Source: Ascidiaceihabitans sp034111945 (GTDB taxonomy: Bacteria > Pseudomonadota > Alphaproteobacteria > Rhodobacterales > Rhodobacteraceae). Taken from it: 64,000 nt of DNA. A model generated the notes under the pieces. It was not told the origin of the DNA. It searched no databases and saw only the letters and a list, made by a program, of their open reading frames with translations. The stretch spans positions 51,852 through 115,851 of the forward strand of contig JBLHSG010000012.1 in assembly GCA_047626725.1 (NCBI GenBank), read 5' to 3'. The first letter of the stretch is position 1. Each line of letters opens with the position of its first letter. The position numbers were made by a program, and so were the translations under genes. This document shows positions 34,482 to 43,563 of the stretch, piece by piece.

Positions 34482-35414
34482 ATGAGCACATCAACACCCC
34501 GTTCGTTTCAGGACATTATCCTGCGTCTTCAGGCCTATTGGGCCGCCAAAGGCTGCGCGATTTTGCAACCCTATGACATGGAAGTCGGGGCAGGAACGTT
34601 CCACCCGGCCACCGCACTTCGCAGTCTTGGATCGACCCCCTGGGCGGCCGCCTATGTGCAGCCATCGCGCCGTCCAACTGATGGGCGTTACGGCGATAAC
34701 CCCAACCGTCTCCAGCATTTTTACCAGTATCAAGTGTTGATCAAACCCAGCCCGCCCGATTTGCAGGCGCTGTATCTTGGCTCCCTTGAGGCCATCGGCG
34801 TCGACATGGATTTGCACGACATTCGCTTTGTCGAGGACGACTGGGAAAGCCCGACATTGGGCGCATGGGGACTAGGCTGGGAAGTCTGGTGTGACGGCAT
34901 GGAAGTGTCGCAGTTCACCTATTTCCAACAGGTCGGCGGCCACGATTGCACACCGGTTTCCGGCGAATTGACCTACGGCCTTGAACGCCTCGCGATGTAT
35001 GTTCTGGAATGCGACCACGTTATGGACATGCCGTTTAATGACCCCGACGCGCCGATCCCGTTGAAATACGGCGATATCTTTAAACAAACCGAAGAAGAAT
35101 ACGCGCGCTGGAACTTTGATGTGGCCAACACCGACGTGCTGCTGCGCCAATTTGAGGAAGCAGAGGCGGAATGCAAAACCATTCTGGACCAAGCATTTGA
35201 CGACCCCAAAACCGGCAAACGCATCGTGATGGCGCACCCTGCGTATGACCAAGCGATCAAAGCCAGCCACATCTTTAACCTGCTTGATGCACGCGGCGTA
35301 ATTTCTGTGACCGAACGCCAAGCCTACATTGGACGTGTGCGGGCGTTGTCAAAACAATGCGCGGATGCATTTGTGCAAACCACTGCTGGTGGCTACATCG
35401 AGGCGGCGGAATAA
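34482..35414 (+). CDS. glyQ: Glycyl-tRNA synthetase alpha subunit
   Basis: Catalytic half of the alpha2-beta2 class II enzyme that charges tRNA-Gly. The 310-residue sequence carries the conserved FQDIILRLQAYWAAKGCAI, motif-2-like QPSRRPTDGRYGDNPNR, and YFQQVGGHDC...GELTYGLERLAMYV. The length matches the family. Its stop overlaps the next gene by one base (TAATG), and the beta subunit follows that gene. Confidence 0.97.
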   Translation: MSTSTPRSFQDIILRLQAYWAAKGCAILQPYDMEVGAGTFHPATALRSLGSTPWAAAYVQPSRRPTDGRYGDNPNRLQHFYQYQVLIKPSPPDLQALYLGSLEAIGVDMDLHDIRFVEDDWESPTLGAWGLGWEVWCDGMEVSQFTYFQQVGGHDCTPVSGELTYGLERLAMYVLECDHVMDMPFNDPDAPIPLKYGDIFKQTEEEYARWNFDVANTDVLLRQFEEAEAECKTILDQAFDDPKTGKRIVMAHPAYDQAIKASHIFNLLDARGVISVTERQAYIGRVRALSKQCADAFVQTTAGGYIEAAE

Positions 35415-35926
35415 TGGGAAAGTTTTTAGCAGTGTTACTCGTCTCAAGCGCCATTATCGCCGGTTTTTCAATGTATTACCTGCAAGTTCACGCCTTTTAT
35501 GAAGAGGTCGAAGACGGCGAAGTCCGTCTGGTGTCTGTGGTATCGGACGAACCCGAAGTCATCGTTTTTGACAACTTTCAAGGCATCGATGCAACCAGTT
35601 CACCGATCCGCTATCGCGCCTGTTTCACCACAGACATGAGCCTGTCATTGTTGACCGAAACCTACGTCGGTCTGGAAAAAGCCATCCCGCGCAATGCGCC
35701 TGACTGGTTTGATTGCTTTGACGCGGCGGCCCTTGGCGCTGAATTGAACGCGGGTACAGCGCTGCCATTTCTAAGCCAAAAGAACGTCGAATTTGGCGTC
35801 GACCGCATCGTGGCCATCACCGAAGACGGGCGCGGCTACGTCTGGCACGAACTGAATGAATGCGGGGACAAAGCCTACGATGGCACAATTGTCGGCGAAG
35901 AATGCCCCAAAAGAGAGCTGAACTGA
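35414..35926 (+). CDS. Membrane-anchored protein between glyQ and glyS (probably DUF6446)
   Basis: 170 residues from ATG 35414; the upstream open frame belongs to glyQ. An N-terminal hydrophobic segment (5-23, AVLLVSSAIIAGFSMYYL) is an anchor or uncleaved signal. The soluble part has four cysteines (YRACFTTDM, DWFDCFD, LNECGDK, EECPK). It is translationally coupled on both sides (TAATG with glyQ, TGATG with glyS). The same three-gene order is characteristic of Rhodobacterales. No function is known; the position suggests co-expression with the synthetase, not membership of it. Confidence 0.82.
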   Translation: MGKFLAVLLVSSAIIAGFSMYYLQVHAFYEEVEDGEVRLVSVVSDEPEVIVFDNFQGIDATSSPIRYRACFTTDMSLSLLTETYVGLEKAIPRNAPDWFDCFDAAALGAELNAGTALPFLSQKNVEFGVDRIVAITEDGRGYVWHELNECGDKAYDGTIVGEECPKRELN

Positions 35927-38016
35927 TGCCTGACCTTCTGATCGAACTGTTCTCCGAAGAAATCCCTGCGCGCATGCAAACGCGTGCTGCCAATGATCTG
36001 AAAAAACTGGTCACCGATGGTATGGTCGAGGCGGGTTTGACCTATGCCTCTGCGGCTGCATTTTCGACGCCGCGCCGTTTGACCTTGACGATTGACGGCA
36101 CGCTTGCGGCGTCCCCGACCACGGTCGAAGAACGCAAAGGCCCCAAAGCTGACGCGCCTGAAAAAGCGATCGAAGGGTTCCTGCGCGTTGCCGGTTTGAC
36201 CCGTGATGATCTGATCGAACGCGAGACGCCAAAGGGCAACATTCTGTTCGCAAAGATCACCAAGCCGGGCCGTCCTGCTGCGGATATTGTCGCCGAAGTG
36301 CTGGAAAACGCGATCCGCAATTTCCCTTGGCCAAAATCAATGCGCTGGGGCTCAGGCTCGCTCAAGTGGGTGCGCCCGCTGCATTCCATCCTCGCGATCC
36401 TTGTGGCCGAAGACGGTGCGCAAATCGTGCCGATGGACGTCGACGGCATCACATCCGGTGACACAACCGAAGGGCACCGTTTCATGGCCCCGGGCCGTTT
36501 TCCGGTCACCTCGTTTGAGGATTACAGCTCCAAACTGAAACGCGCAAACGTGGTGCTGGACGCCACCGAACGCAGCGATGCGATCTGGAATGACGCGACA
36601 AATCAAGCGTTCGCGCTGGGTTTAGAAGTTGTCGAAGACAAGGGTTTGCTGGCCGAAGTTGCCGGTTTGGTTGAATGGCCTGTCGTGCTGCTGGGCCAGA
36701 TTGATGACGATTTTCTGGGCCTGCCACCAGAGGTGCTGCAAACCTCTATGCGCGAACACCAGAAATTCTTTTCCGTGCGCAATCCGAAAACCGGCCGGAT
36801 CGAACGGTTTATCACCGTCGCAAACCGCGAAACTGCCGACAACGGCGCGACAATTTTGGCCGGCAATCAAAAGGTGCTGAGCGCGCGTTTGGCTGACGCT
36901 AAATTCTTTTGGGAAAACGATTTGCGGGTGGCAAAGTCGGACATGAGCGTCTGGCTGAAATCCCTCGAAAACGTGACGTTCCACAACAAACTGGGCACCC
37001 AAGCCGAGCTGGTCAACCGCATGGCCGCCCTTGCGCGCGAACTGGCCCCCGCTGTTGGTGCTGATCCCGATATGGCCGAACGCGCCGCGCGTCTGGCCAA
37101 AGCTGATCTGAGTTCCGAAATGGTCTATGAGTTCCCCGAACTTCAAGGACTTATGGGGCGCTATTACATCGAAGCCTCAGGCGAAGACGCAGCCGTTGCC
37201 GCCGCCGCCGAAGAGCACTATGCGCCGCTTGGCCCATCAGACGACGTGCCAACCGCGCCTGTGTCTGTGGCAGTTTCGCTGGCTGAGAAGATCGATAAGC
37301 TGACAGGGTTCTGGGCGATTGATGAAAAGCCAACAGGGTCGAAAGACCCGTTCGCTCTGCGTAGGGCAGCGTTAGGCACGATCAGAATTTTGCTGGAAAA
37401 TGATATCAGTGGAGGGTTATTTGAGATGATCCGGCCATCTGTTGTTATGACAGTCGCTGCGTTAAAGTTATCGGGCGACACAGCGATTTCAACCGACCTC
37501 CTCGCCTTCATCCACGACCGCCTAAAGGTCTACCTCAAGGACCAAGGCATTCGTCATGACATCATCGACGCCTGCATCGCGATGGATGGCAATGATGACA
37601 TCAATCTGCTCGTCAAACGCGCGCGCGCCCTCAGCGAAACGTTAAAAACCGAAGACGGCAAAAATCTGATCCAAGGCTTTAAACGCGCCAACAATATCCT
37701 GTCGCAAGCCGAGACCGCAGATGGCGTCGAATATTCCTACGGGGCCGACGTGAAATTCGCCGAAACGGACGAAGAACGTGCGCTGTTCGCCGCCCTCGAC
37801 ACCAACGAACCGACGATCACCAAAGCCATGGCCGAGCAAGATTTCACCACAGCCATGTCCGCGATGGCATCGTTGCGCGCGCCAATTGATGCGTTTTTTG
37901 ACGCCACACAAATCAACGCGGACAACGACACCGTGCGGCGCAACCGTCTGAACCTGCTGAGCCGTATTCGCACAATCTGTTCGTCGGTGGCTGATCTGAC
38001 CAAAATCGACGGTTAA
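35926..38016 (+). CDS. glyS: Glycyl-tRNA synthetase beta subunit
   Basis: 696 residues from ATG 35926, which shares a base with the preceding stop; the longer frame upstream is not supported. It begins PDLLIELFSEEIPARM, contains PWPKSMRWGSGSLKWVRP, the FRSVREHQ-type segment TSMREHQKFFSVRNP, an HD-like region (YIEASGE...AAEEHYAP) and a C-terminal anticodon/DALR-type helical domain (NRLNLLSRIRTIC). The beta chain binds tRNA-Gly. An 10-base-stem hairpin lies 30 bases after the stop. Confidence 0.97.
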   Translation: MPDLLIELFSEEIPARMQTRAANDLKKLVTDGMVEAGLTYASAAAFSTPRRLTLTIDGTLAASPTTVEERKGPKADAPEKAIEGFLRVAGLTRDDLIERETPKGNILFAKITKPGRPAADIVAEVLENAIRNFPWPKSMRWGSGSLKWVRPLHSILAILVAEDGAQIVPMDVDGITSGDTTEGHRFMAPGRFPVTSFEDYSSKLKRANVVLDATERSDAIWNDATNQAFALGLEVVEDKGLLAEVAGLVEWPVVLLGQIDDDFLGLPPEVLQTSMREHQKFFSVRNPKTGRIERFITVANRETADNGATILAGNQKVLSARLADAKFFWENDLRVAKSDMSVWLKSLENVTFHNKLGTQAELVNRMAALARELAPAVGADPDMAERAARLAKADLSSEMVYEFPELQGLMGRYYIEASGEDAAVAAAAEEHYAPLGPSDDVPTAPVSVAVSLAEKIDKLTGFWAIDEKPTGSKDPFALRRAALGTIRILLENDISGGLFEMIRPSVVMTVAALKLSGDTAISTDLLAFIHDRLKVYLKDQGIRHDIIDACIAMDGNDDINLLVKRARALSETLKTEDGKNLIQGFKRANNILSQAETADGVEYSYGADVKFAETDEERALFAALDTNEPTITKAMAEQDFTTAMSAMASLRAPIDAFFDATQINADNDTVRRNRLNLLSRIRTICSSVADLTKIDG

Positions 38017-38045
38017 AAACCGCCGTCAGTTTTGCGGACAAAACC

Positions 38046-38085
38046 TTTGGGGGGCCACGTGCTAGTTGGACCAAAGCCCCCCAAA
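38046..38085. other. Strong inverted repeat after glyS
   Basis: TTTGGGGGGC and GCCCCCCAAA: ten-base perfect arms with a 20-base loop, between glyS and the PPDK-like gene. It lacks a T-run, so it may be an mRNA-stabilising or weak terminating hairpin. Confidence 0.55.
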
Positions 38086-38137
38086 TCGGCGCTTAACACT
38101 GCGCCACAAGCCCCTTGTCTCAAACAGTTTACTGCGT

Positions 38138-40705
38138 ATGCTGCACTCAACCCACATAGGTGCTGCAGTGCAGAATAATCCACATACCACGCTCGTGACG
38201 CAAACCGCGAATATGGCGGCGAACACCCACGGCGGGCGGGCAAAATGCTTGCAACGGCTGGTGCGTCTTGACCTGCCTGTGCCCACGACTGTCGCGCTTA
38301 GCTTTACCGCGGTCAAGAAAATCGCCCAAGGTGAATTGCCTGATATTGATGCGGTTTTGGGCCAGTTTCCCGACGATGCATTGCTGTGCGTGCGCCCCAG
38401 TTCCGAAGATCCCGATTGGGGGGGGCCAGGTGCCGTTTTGAACATCGGCATGAACCAAATCCGCTATGAACAGCTGCGCGAACGCTTGGGCGAACAGGCC
38501 GCGACGCATCTGTATACCCGATTTGTGCAGTCCTATTCGGTGCATGTGGCGCGCCTGGACCCCGATATGTTTGACGATGTTGTCGGGGGTGGGCGTGACG
38601 CGTTGGAACAGTCCTTGCGTGCCTACGCCGTTGAAACCGAAGAAGAATTCCCGGCCGAACGATCCGTGCAACTGGCAGCCGTTTTGAAATCGATGGCGCG
38701 TGCATGGGATGGCACATCGGCGCGTTTGTTGCGTCAGGCCAAGGGGGCCCCAACCGAGGCGGGCTTGGGTTTGGTTGTGCAGCAAATGGCGTTTGGTTTG
38801 GGCCAAGGGCATTCGGGTGCAGGCGTGTTGCAACTGGTCGACCAATCCACAGGCCAGCCACAAATCACCGGTCGTTACATGCACCAAAGCCAAGGGCGCG
38901 ATGCGCTGTCAGCCGAGGCAAAATCAATCTACCTCACACGTGATCCGCGCGGTGCCTCGCTTGAGGAACTGCAGCCGAAACTGTTTGAGGCGCTCAAAAC
39001 CCACGCGGCCCTGATGCGGGTGCGCCTGCGCGAAGAAATGCAAATCGAGTTCACCATCGACGACGGTGTCTTGCATATTCTGGACGGTGTTCGGGTCACG
39101 CGGTCGTCGCGTGCGACCGTCCGGATCGCGGTTGCCTTGGCCAATGATGGCGTGATCCCGCGCCAAGAAGCCTTGATGCGGGTCGAACCGCGTACGTTGA
39201 CCGAATTGCTGCACCGTCAAATTGATGCGACCGCAAAACGTGACGTGATCGGGCACGGTATTGCCGCCAGTCCGGGTGCGGCGACAGGCAAGATCGTATT
39301 CACGGCGGAAGACGCGCAGGCCGCGGATTCGCGTGGCGAAGATTGCATTCTGGTACGTCGAGAGACCTCGCCCGAGGACATTCGTGGCATGCATGCCGCC
39401 CGCGCGGTTTTGACGGAACGCGGCGGTATTACCAGCCACGCGGCTGTGATCGGACGCGGTATGGGGCTGCCATGTGTGGTTGGCGTGTCCGATATCCGGT
39501 TTCAAACGGTCAAACAGCAACTGATTTTGCGCGATGGGCGGGTGGTCACCGCTGGCGACGTGATTACAGTTGATGGCACAAGCGGTCAGGTGCTTTTGGG
39601 CGCAGTCGAGATGCAAGAAGCCGCCCTTGATGATGCGTTCCAGACCTTGATGGAATGGGCGGATGATGAACGCGACATCGGTATTCGGGCCAACGCGGAC
39701 ACACCTGCAGACGCCCAAACCGCGCGCAATTTCAACGCCCAAGGTATCGGGCTGTGCCGCACGGAACACATGTTTTTCGAGGCCGGGCGCCTGACTGTCA
39801 TGCGCGAGATGATCTTTGCCGAAGGGACTCAGGATCGTTGGGCCGCTTTGGAACGATTACTGCCGATGCAGCGCGACGATTTCACCCAACTGTTTCGCAT
39901 TATGGAAGGGCGACCTGTCTGTATTCGCCTGCTTGATCCGCCGCTGCACGAATTCTTGCCCGCCGATCGCCATGGGCAGCGCGAACTGGCCGAAGCACTG
40001 GATCTGCCGTTGTCCGATGTGACCCGCCGGATTGAATCGATGATGGAATACAACCCGATGTTGGGTCTGCGCGGTGTGCGCCTTGGCATCACGGTTCCTG
40101 AGATTTACGAAATGCAGGCCCGCGCGATTTTCGAAGCGACGGTCGAAGCCAGCCGTGATGGCACGCCGGTCGTTCCCGAAATCATGATCCCGCTGGTCAG
40201 TGCCAAACGCGAAGTCGAACTGGTCAAGGCGCGTGTCGACGCGATGGCCGCCACCGTGCGCATCCAGATGGAGGCCGATTTTGACTATCGCCTCGGCGTC
40301 ATGGTGGAAACGCCGCGCGCTGCGTTGCGCGCCGGTGATCTTGCGCCGCACTGTGCGTTCCTGAGTTTCGGGACCAACGATCTGACGCAAATGACCTACG
40401 GCCTGAGCCGCGATGATGCCGGGCGTTTCATGTCCGATTACGTGCAGCAACAGGTCTACGCCGAAGACCCGTTTCACGTTCTGGATGTCGAAGGTGTGGG
40501 CGAACTGCTGCAACTAGGTGCGGCGCGCGCGCGCGAATCGAATCCTGGTCTGACGCTGTCGATTTGTGGTGAACATGGCGGTAACCCTGATTCGATTGCC
40601 TTCTGTCGGGACGCCGGTTTTGACTATGTTTCGTGTTCGCCGTTCCGTGTTCCGGTTGCGCGTCTTGCCGCAGCCCAATTGGCGATAAAACACAAAACTC
40701 AGTAG
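38138..40705 (+). CDS. Pyruvate, phosphate dikinase-like PEP-utilising enzyme
   Basis: About 855 residues. An N-terminal ATP-grasp domain (GGRAKCLQRLVRLDLPVP; VRPSSEDP; AGVLQLVD) is followed by a swivelling phosphohistidine domain with the catalytic His in ERGGITSHAAVIGRGMGLPC, and a C-terminal PEP/pyruvate barrel (TEHMFFE, MIPLVSAKREVEL, GTNDLTQMTYGLSRDD, and CGEHGGNP). The N-terminal domain is shorter than in standard PPDK and the GxP start region differs. The start is uncertain: ATG 38138 or the TTG at 38066. Possible roles are pyruvate-PEP interconversion or a PEP synthase-like reaction. It follows glyS by about 120 bases. Confidence 0.8.
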   Translation: MLHSTHIGAAVQNNPHTTLVTQTANMAANTHGGRAKCLQRLVRLDLPVPTTVALSFTAVKKIAQGELPDIDAVLGQFPDDALLCVRPSSEDPDWGGPGAVLNIGMNQIRYEQLRERLGEQAATHLYTRFVQSYSVHVARLDPDMFDDVVGGGRDALEQSLRAYAVETEEEFPAERSVQLAAVLKSMARAWDGTSARLLRQAKGAPTEAGLGLVVQQMAFGLGQGHSGAGVLQLVDQSTGQPQITGRYMHQSQGRDALSAEAKSIYLTRDPRGASLEELQPKLFEALKTHAALMRVRLREEMQIEFTIDDGVLHILDGVRVTRSSRATVRIAVALANDGVIPRQEALMRVEPRTLTELLHRQIDATAKRDVIGHGIAASPGAATGKIVFTAEDAQAADSRGEDCILVRRETSPEDIRGMHAARAVLTERGGITSHAAVIGRGMGLPCVVGVSDIRFQTVKQQLILRDGRVVTAGDVITVDGTSGQVLLGAVEMQEAALDDAFQTLMEWADDERDIGIRANADTPADAQTARNFNAQGIGLCRTEHMFFEAGRLTVMREMIFAEGTQDRWAALERLLPMQRDDFTQLFRIMEGRPVCIRLLDPPLHEFLPADRHGQRELAEALDLPLSDVTRRIESMMEYNPMLGLRGVRLGITVPEIYEMQARAIFEATVEASRDGTPVVPEIMIPLVSAKREVELVKARVDAMAATVRIQMEADFDYRLGVMVETPRAALRAGDLAPHCAFLSFGTNDLTQMTYGLSRDDAGRFMSDYVQQQVYAEDPFHVLDVEGVGELLQLGAARARESNPGLTLSICGEHGGNPDSIAFCRDAGFDYVSCSPFRVPVARLAAAQLAIKHKTQ

Positions 40706-40867
40706 GGAGGGCGCGTGTTTCCGCTATATTCTGCGAAAGCGTGTAGGAATGGTCGTGTTGCCAGGTGGGCAAAACCGGTCACAGTTTGCTGCGTTCATGC
40801 TAGCAAACTAGACGTTAACCGTCAAACTAGCTAAGTGGCGCACAGAGAAACTGCTCCGGAAGCCCAC

Positions 40868-41497
40868 ATGCGATCTTTGTCTGCCACGATCATTGCTGCT
40901 GTTTTGCTGCTGACCCAAACGGCCAGCGCTAACGAAATCCAAGCCAAAGCGCTTGCGCGGACCGAAGCAAAAGGGCTGTCATCGATCACGGCGCCACGCC
41001 TGAAAAACATGACCGAAACGCCGGTGTCGTCAAAATCGGGCATCCAGTTTTCGAAATCATGGTTAGATGCACAACCCAAAGCCAAGGGTAACGCGCAATG
41101 GAAATGCCTGTCCGAGGCGCTGTATTTCGAGGCGCGTGGCGAAACCGTCAAAGGCCAATTTGCCGTCGCCGAAGTGATTTTGAACCGTGTGAAAAGCACG
41201 CGGTTTCCATCCTCGCTGTGCGGTGTGATTAACCAAGGGACAGGGCGCAAATATCAGTGTCAGTTCACCTATACATGCGACGGTCAGGCCGAAAATATCC
41301 ACAATCCAGCAGCCTACGTGCGTGTATCTAAAGTTGCGCGCGCAATCATGGACGGTAAATCGCCGGTGCTGACCAACGGCGCGACGCACTATCACACCAC
41401 AGCCGTGCGCCCGCGTTGGGCCAAAGTTTACACCAAAACAGCCCGCATCGGTGTCCATATTTTCTATCGACACACGTATCGCTCTGCCTCAAATTGA
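40868..41497 (+). CDS. Cell wall hydrolase (SleB/CwlJ type, Hydrolase_2)
   Basis: 209 residues from ATG 40868 (GTG 40835 would add eleven). The signal peptide (MRSLSATIIAAVLLLTQTASA) sends it to the periplasm. The catalytic domain begins WKCLSEALYFEARGE with the conserved Glu, continues QFAVAEVILNRVKSTRFPSSLCGVI, CQFTYTCDG, and closes THYHTTAVRPRWA. The family cleaves peptidoglycan, probably as a lytic transglycosylase; in non-sporulating alphaproteobacteria the role is cell-wall turnover. Confidence 0.88.
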   Translation: MRSLSATIIAAVLLLTQTASANEIQAKALARTEAKGLSSITAPRLKNMTETPVSSKSGIQFSKSWLDAQPKAKGNAQWKCLSEALYFEARGETVKGQFAVAEVILNRVKSTRFPSSLCGVINQGTGRKYQCQFTYTCDGQAENIHNPAAYVRVSKVARAIMDGKSPVLTNGATHYHTTAVRPRWAKVYTKTARIGVHIFYRHTYRSASN

Positions 41498-41623
41498 CCC
41501 CGTCGCGCGGCACCCTTTGGGAACGCCGCATTTGAGAGCTAGCCTGACGCTTAACGCGCAGGTATAGACGCGCAGGACGGTTAAAATCCGGCCAATTGTC
41601 ACTTGCGCCCGAGGGTCCGACCA

Positions 41624-42544
41624 ATGAGCACCGAAGTTCGCCTTGCCTTTGCGCATCCCTCCGAGAGGGCAAAAGCCACCGAAACAGATGGCCCGTTGGA
41701 CCGCATTTCCGTGCGTGATCACACGGTGGAAGTTGAAATTGGCGCGTTTCAGGCCGAACGCGGCGTCACCCAGCGCATTTGTTTTAACATCGCGGTCGAA
41801 GTCGTGCCGCTGACCGGACCCATCGATGACGATGTTGACCGGATCTTAAGTTACGACAAAGTCACCGAAGCGATCACATTCGAATTGGCGGACGAACGCC
41901 TGAACCTTTTGGAAACGCTGGCAGAACGAGTTGCGGAACGTATTTTGCTGGAACCTCAGGCGATGCGCACGTTTGTACGGATCGAAAAACTAGACCGCGG
42001 ACCCGGCGCATTGGGCGTCGAAATCGTGCGCGCACGCGGCGGTGGGGTCGAACAGGTCGAGGCCGAAGAGGCCGCGCATCCCGAACTTGTCTTTTTTTCG
42101 AACGCGGCGATCGCCTCGGCCCATTTGGGGACATGGATCGACCAAGCACAAAGCAAAGGTCGCCCATTGGTTCTTTGTGTCGGGGCAGGTGACATTGCCG
42201 CCCCTCAAACCGGCCACAAAATGACGCAACGCCGCGTTGACCTGTTGGCAATCGAACAAAATGCATGGGTTTTGGCAGCCCGCGATGACCGGTTTGTGGT
42301 TGTCGAAACCCGCACCGAATTGGAATGGGGCATGCGCAACGGTCAAATTTGCGTCTGGGCCCCTTCGAAAATTGTGTTGGATGCGGTCGATGGCCCATCT
42401 GCACAACCCAGCGATGCCGTGGCCTTGGCCGCATGGTTTGCCGCGACGTTCGACGCCCAAGAAATGATCGTAATCGGGGCTGATTTACCTGCAGATTGCG
42501 CGGTGCCTTTGCGCGCGGTGCCGGCAGATCAAGCAACGCTGTGA
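41624..42544 (+). CDS. folB: Dihydroneopterin aldolase with extra C-terminal domain
   Basis: 306 residues from ATG 41624. Residues ~15-125 are a FolB domain (DRISVRDHTVEVEIGAFQAE, SYDKVTEAI, LLETLAERVAERIL, RIEKLDRGPGALGVEIVR). This is more than twice the ~120-residue standard enzyme: residues ~140-306 form an added Ala-rich domain (LVFFSNAAIASAHLGTWIDQA) with no named family that I recognise. It makes 6-hydroxymethyl-dihydropterin for folate. The stop overlaps folP (TGATG). Confidence 0.88.
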   Translation: MSTEVRLAFAHPSERAKATETDGPLDRISVRDHTVEVEIGAFQAERGVTQRICFNIAVEVVPLTGPIDDDVDRILSYDKVTEAITFELADERLNLLETLAERVAERILLEPQAMRTFVRIEKLDRGPGALGVEIVRARGGGVEQVEAEEAAHPELVFFSNAAIASAHLGTWIDQAQSKGRPLVLCVGAGDIAAPQTGHKMTQRRVDLLAIEQNAWVLAARDDRFVVVETRTELEWGMRNGQICVWAPSKIVLDAVDGPSAQPSDAVALAAWFAATFDAQEMIVIGADLPADCAVPLRAVPADQATL

Positions 42545-43563
42545 TGCAACGCTACATTCGACCGCTTGTGCAAATGGGACAGGCCCGTCCGGCTGAAGCG
42601 GTGCGCCTTGCAGGTGGGCAGGGGTGGTTCACACATGTTGAAATTTTGCATCGTGATTTCCCGCCCGAAGTACACCCGGCAAATGTACTGACGAGCGCCG
42701 AACGTCATGCGTTGATCGTGCCGCGTGAACCTATTTCTGGCTTGGATTTTGCGGAACCTGTGCTCATGGGCATCGTGAATGTGACGCCTGACAGTTTCTC
42801 TGATGGGGGGCGTCATAATGATCTGTCCGGCGCGACAACTGCGGCCCAAAATTTGGTTACTCAGGGGGCTCATCTGATTGATATCGGTGGGGAATCTACG
42901 CGCCCCGGCGCTGCATTTGTTCCCGAAGATCAGGAAATTGACCGCACCGCACCTGTGATTTCTGCGTTGCGCAAAGCGGGCGTAAAAGTCCCGATTTCAA
43001 TCGATACGCGCAAGGCAAAGGTCGCGGACGCCGCGCTGGATGCTGGCGCGAATATCGTAAATGATGTGTCGGGGTTTGGCTTTGATCCCGATCTTGCGCC
43101 CCTGTGTGCAAACCGCGGTGCCCCTGTTTGTGTGATGCACGCCCAAGGCGATCCGGCAACGATGCAGGATGATCCACAGTACGGTGACGTTTTGCTGGAT
43201 GTTTACGACTACCTGCAGCAACGGATCGAGGCCCTTGTTGGTCTTGGAATTGCACGCAGCCAAATCATTGCGGATCCTGGAATTGGGTTCGGTAAAAAGC
43301 TGCCGCATAATTTGAAAATCCTGAACCGGATTAGCCTGTTTCACAGTCTTGGGGTTCCAATTTTGCTGGGTGCATCGCGTAAACGGTTCATCGGCACAAT
43401 CGCAAGCGTAAGCGAGGCTGACCAACGCGGACCGGGGTCTGTTGGTGTTGCAATTGGCGCAATCAGCCAAGGAATTCAGATCATCCGTGCGCACGATGTG
43501 GCCGAACATACACAAGCCATTGCGCTGTGGCGCGCTGGCATGGCACAAGGAAATTATGACTAA
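42544..43563 (+). CDS. folP: Dihydropteroate synthase
   Basis: Condenses 6-hydroxymethyl-dihydropterin diphosphate with p-aminobenzoate; the sulfonamide target. 339 residues with the signatures VNVTPDSFSDGG near 82, LIDIGGESTRPGA near 115, NDVSGFG, DPGIGFGKK near 245, and LLGASRKRFIG near 275. An N-terminal extension of about 70 residues (MQRYIRPLVQMGQARPAEA) precedes the barrel, unlike the ~280-residue E. coli enzyme. The ATG overlaps the folB stop; the last 8 bases overlap glmM, so folB-folP-glmM is one operon. Confidence 0.95.
   Translation: MQRYIRPLVQMGQARPAEAVRLAGGQGWFTHVEILHRDFPPEVHPANVLTSAERHALIVPREPISGLDFAEPVLMGIVNVTPDSFSDGGRHNDLSGATTAAQNLVTQGAHLIDIGGESTRPGAAFVPEDQEIDRTAPVISALRKAGVKVPISIDTRKAKVADAALDAGANIVNDVSGFGFDPDLAPLCANRGAPVCVMHAQGDPATMQDDPQYGDVLLDVYDYLQQRIEALVGLGIARSQIIADPGIGFGKKLPHNLKILNRISLFHSLGVPILLGASRKRFIGTIASVSEADQRGPGSVGVAIGAISQGIQIIRAHDVAEHTQAIALWRAGMAQGNYD

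Noticed and set aside
40784..40808. GTTTGCT...AGCAAAC inverted repeat after the PPDK-like gene
   Set aside because: Seven-base arms with an 11-base loop and no T-run; too weak to call a terminator or operator.
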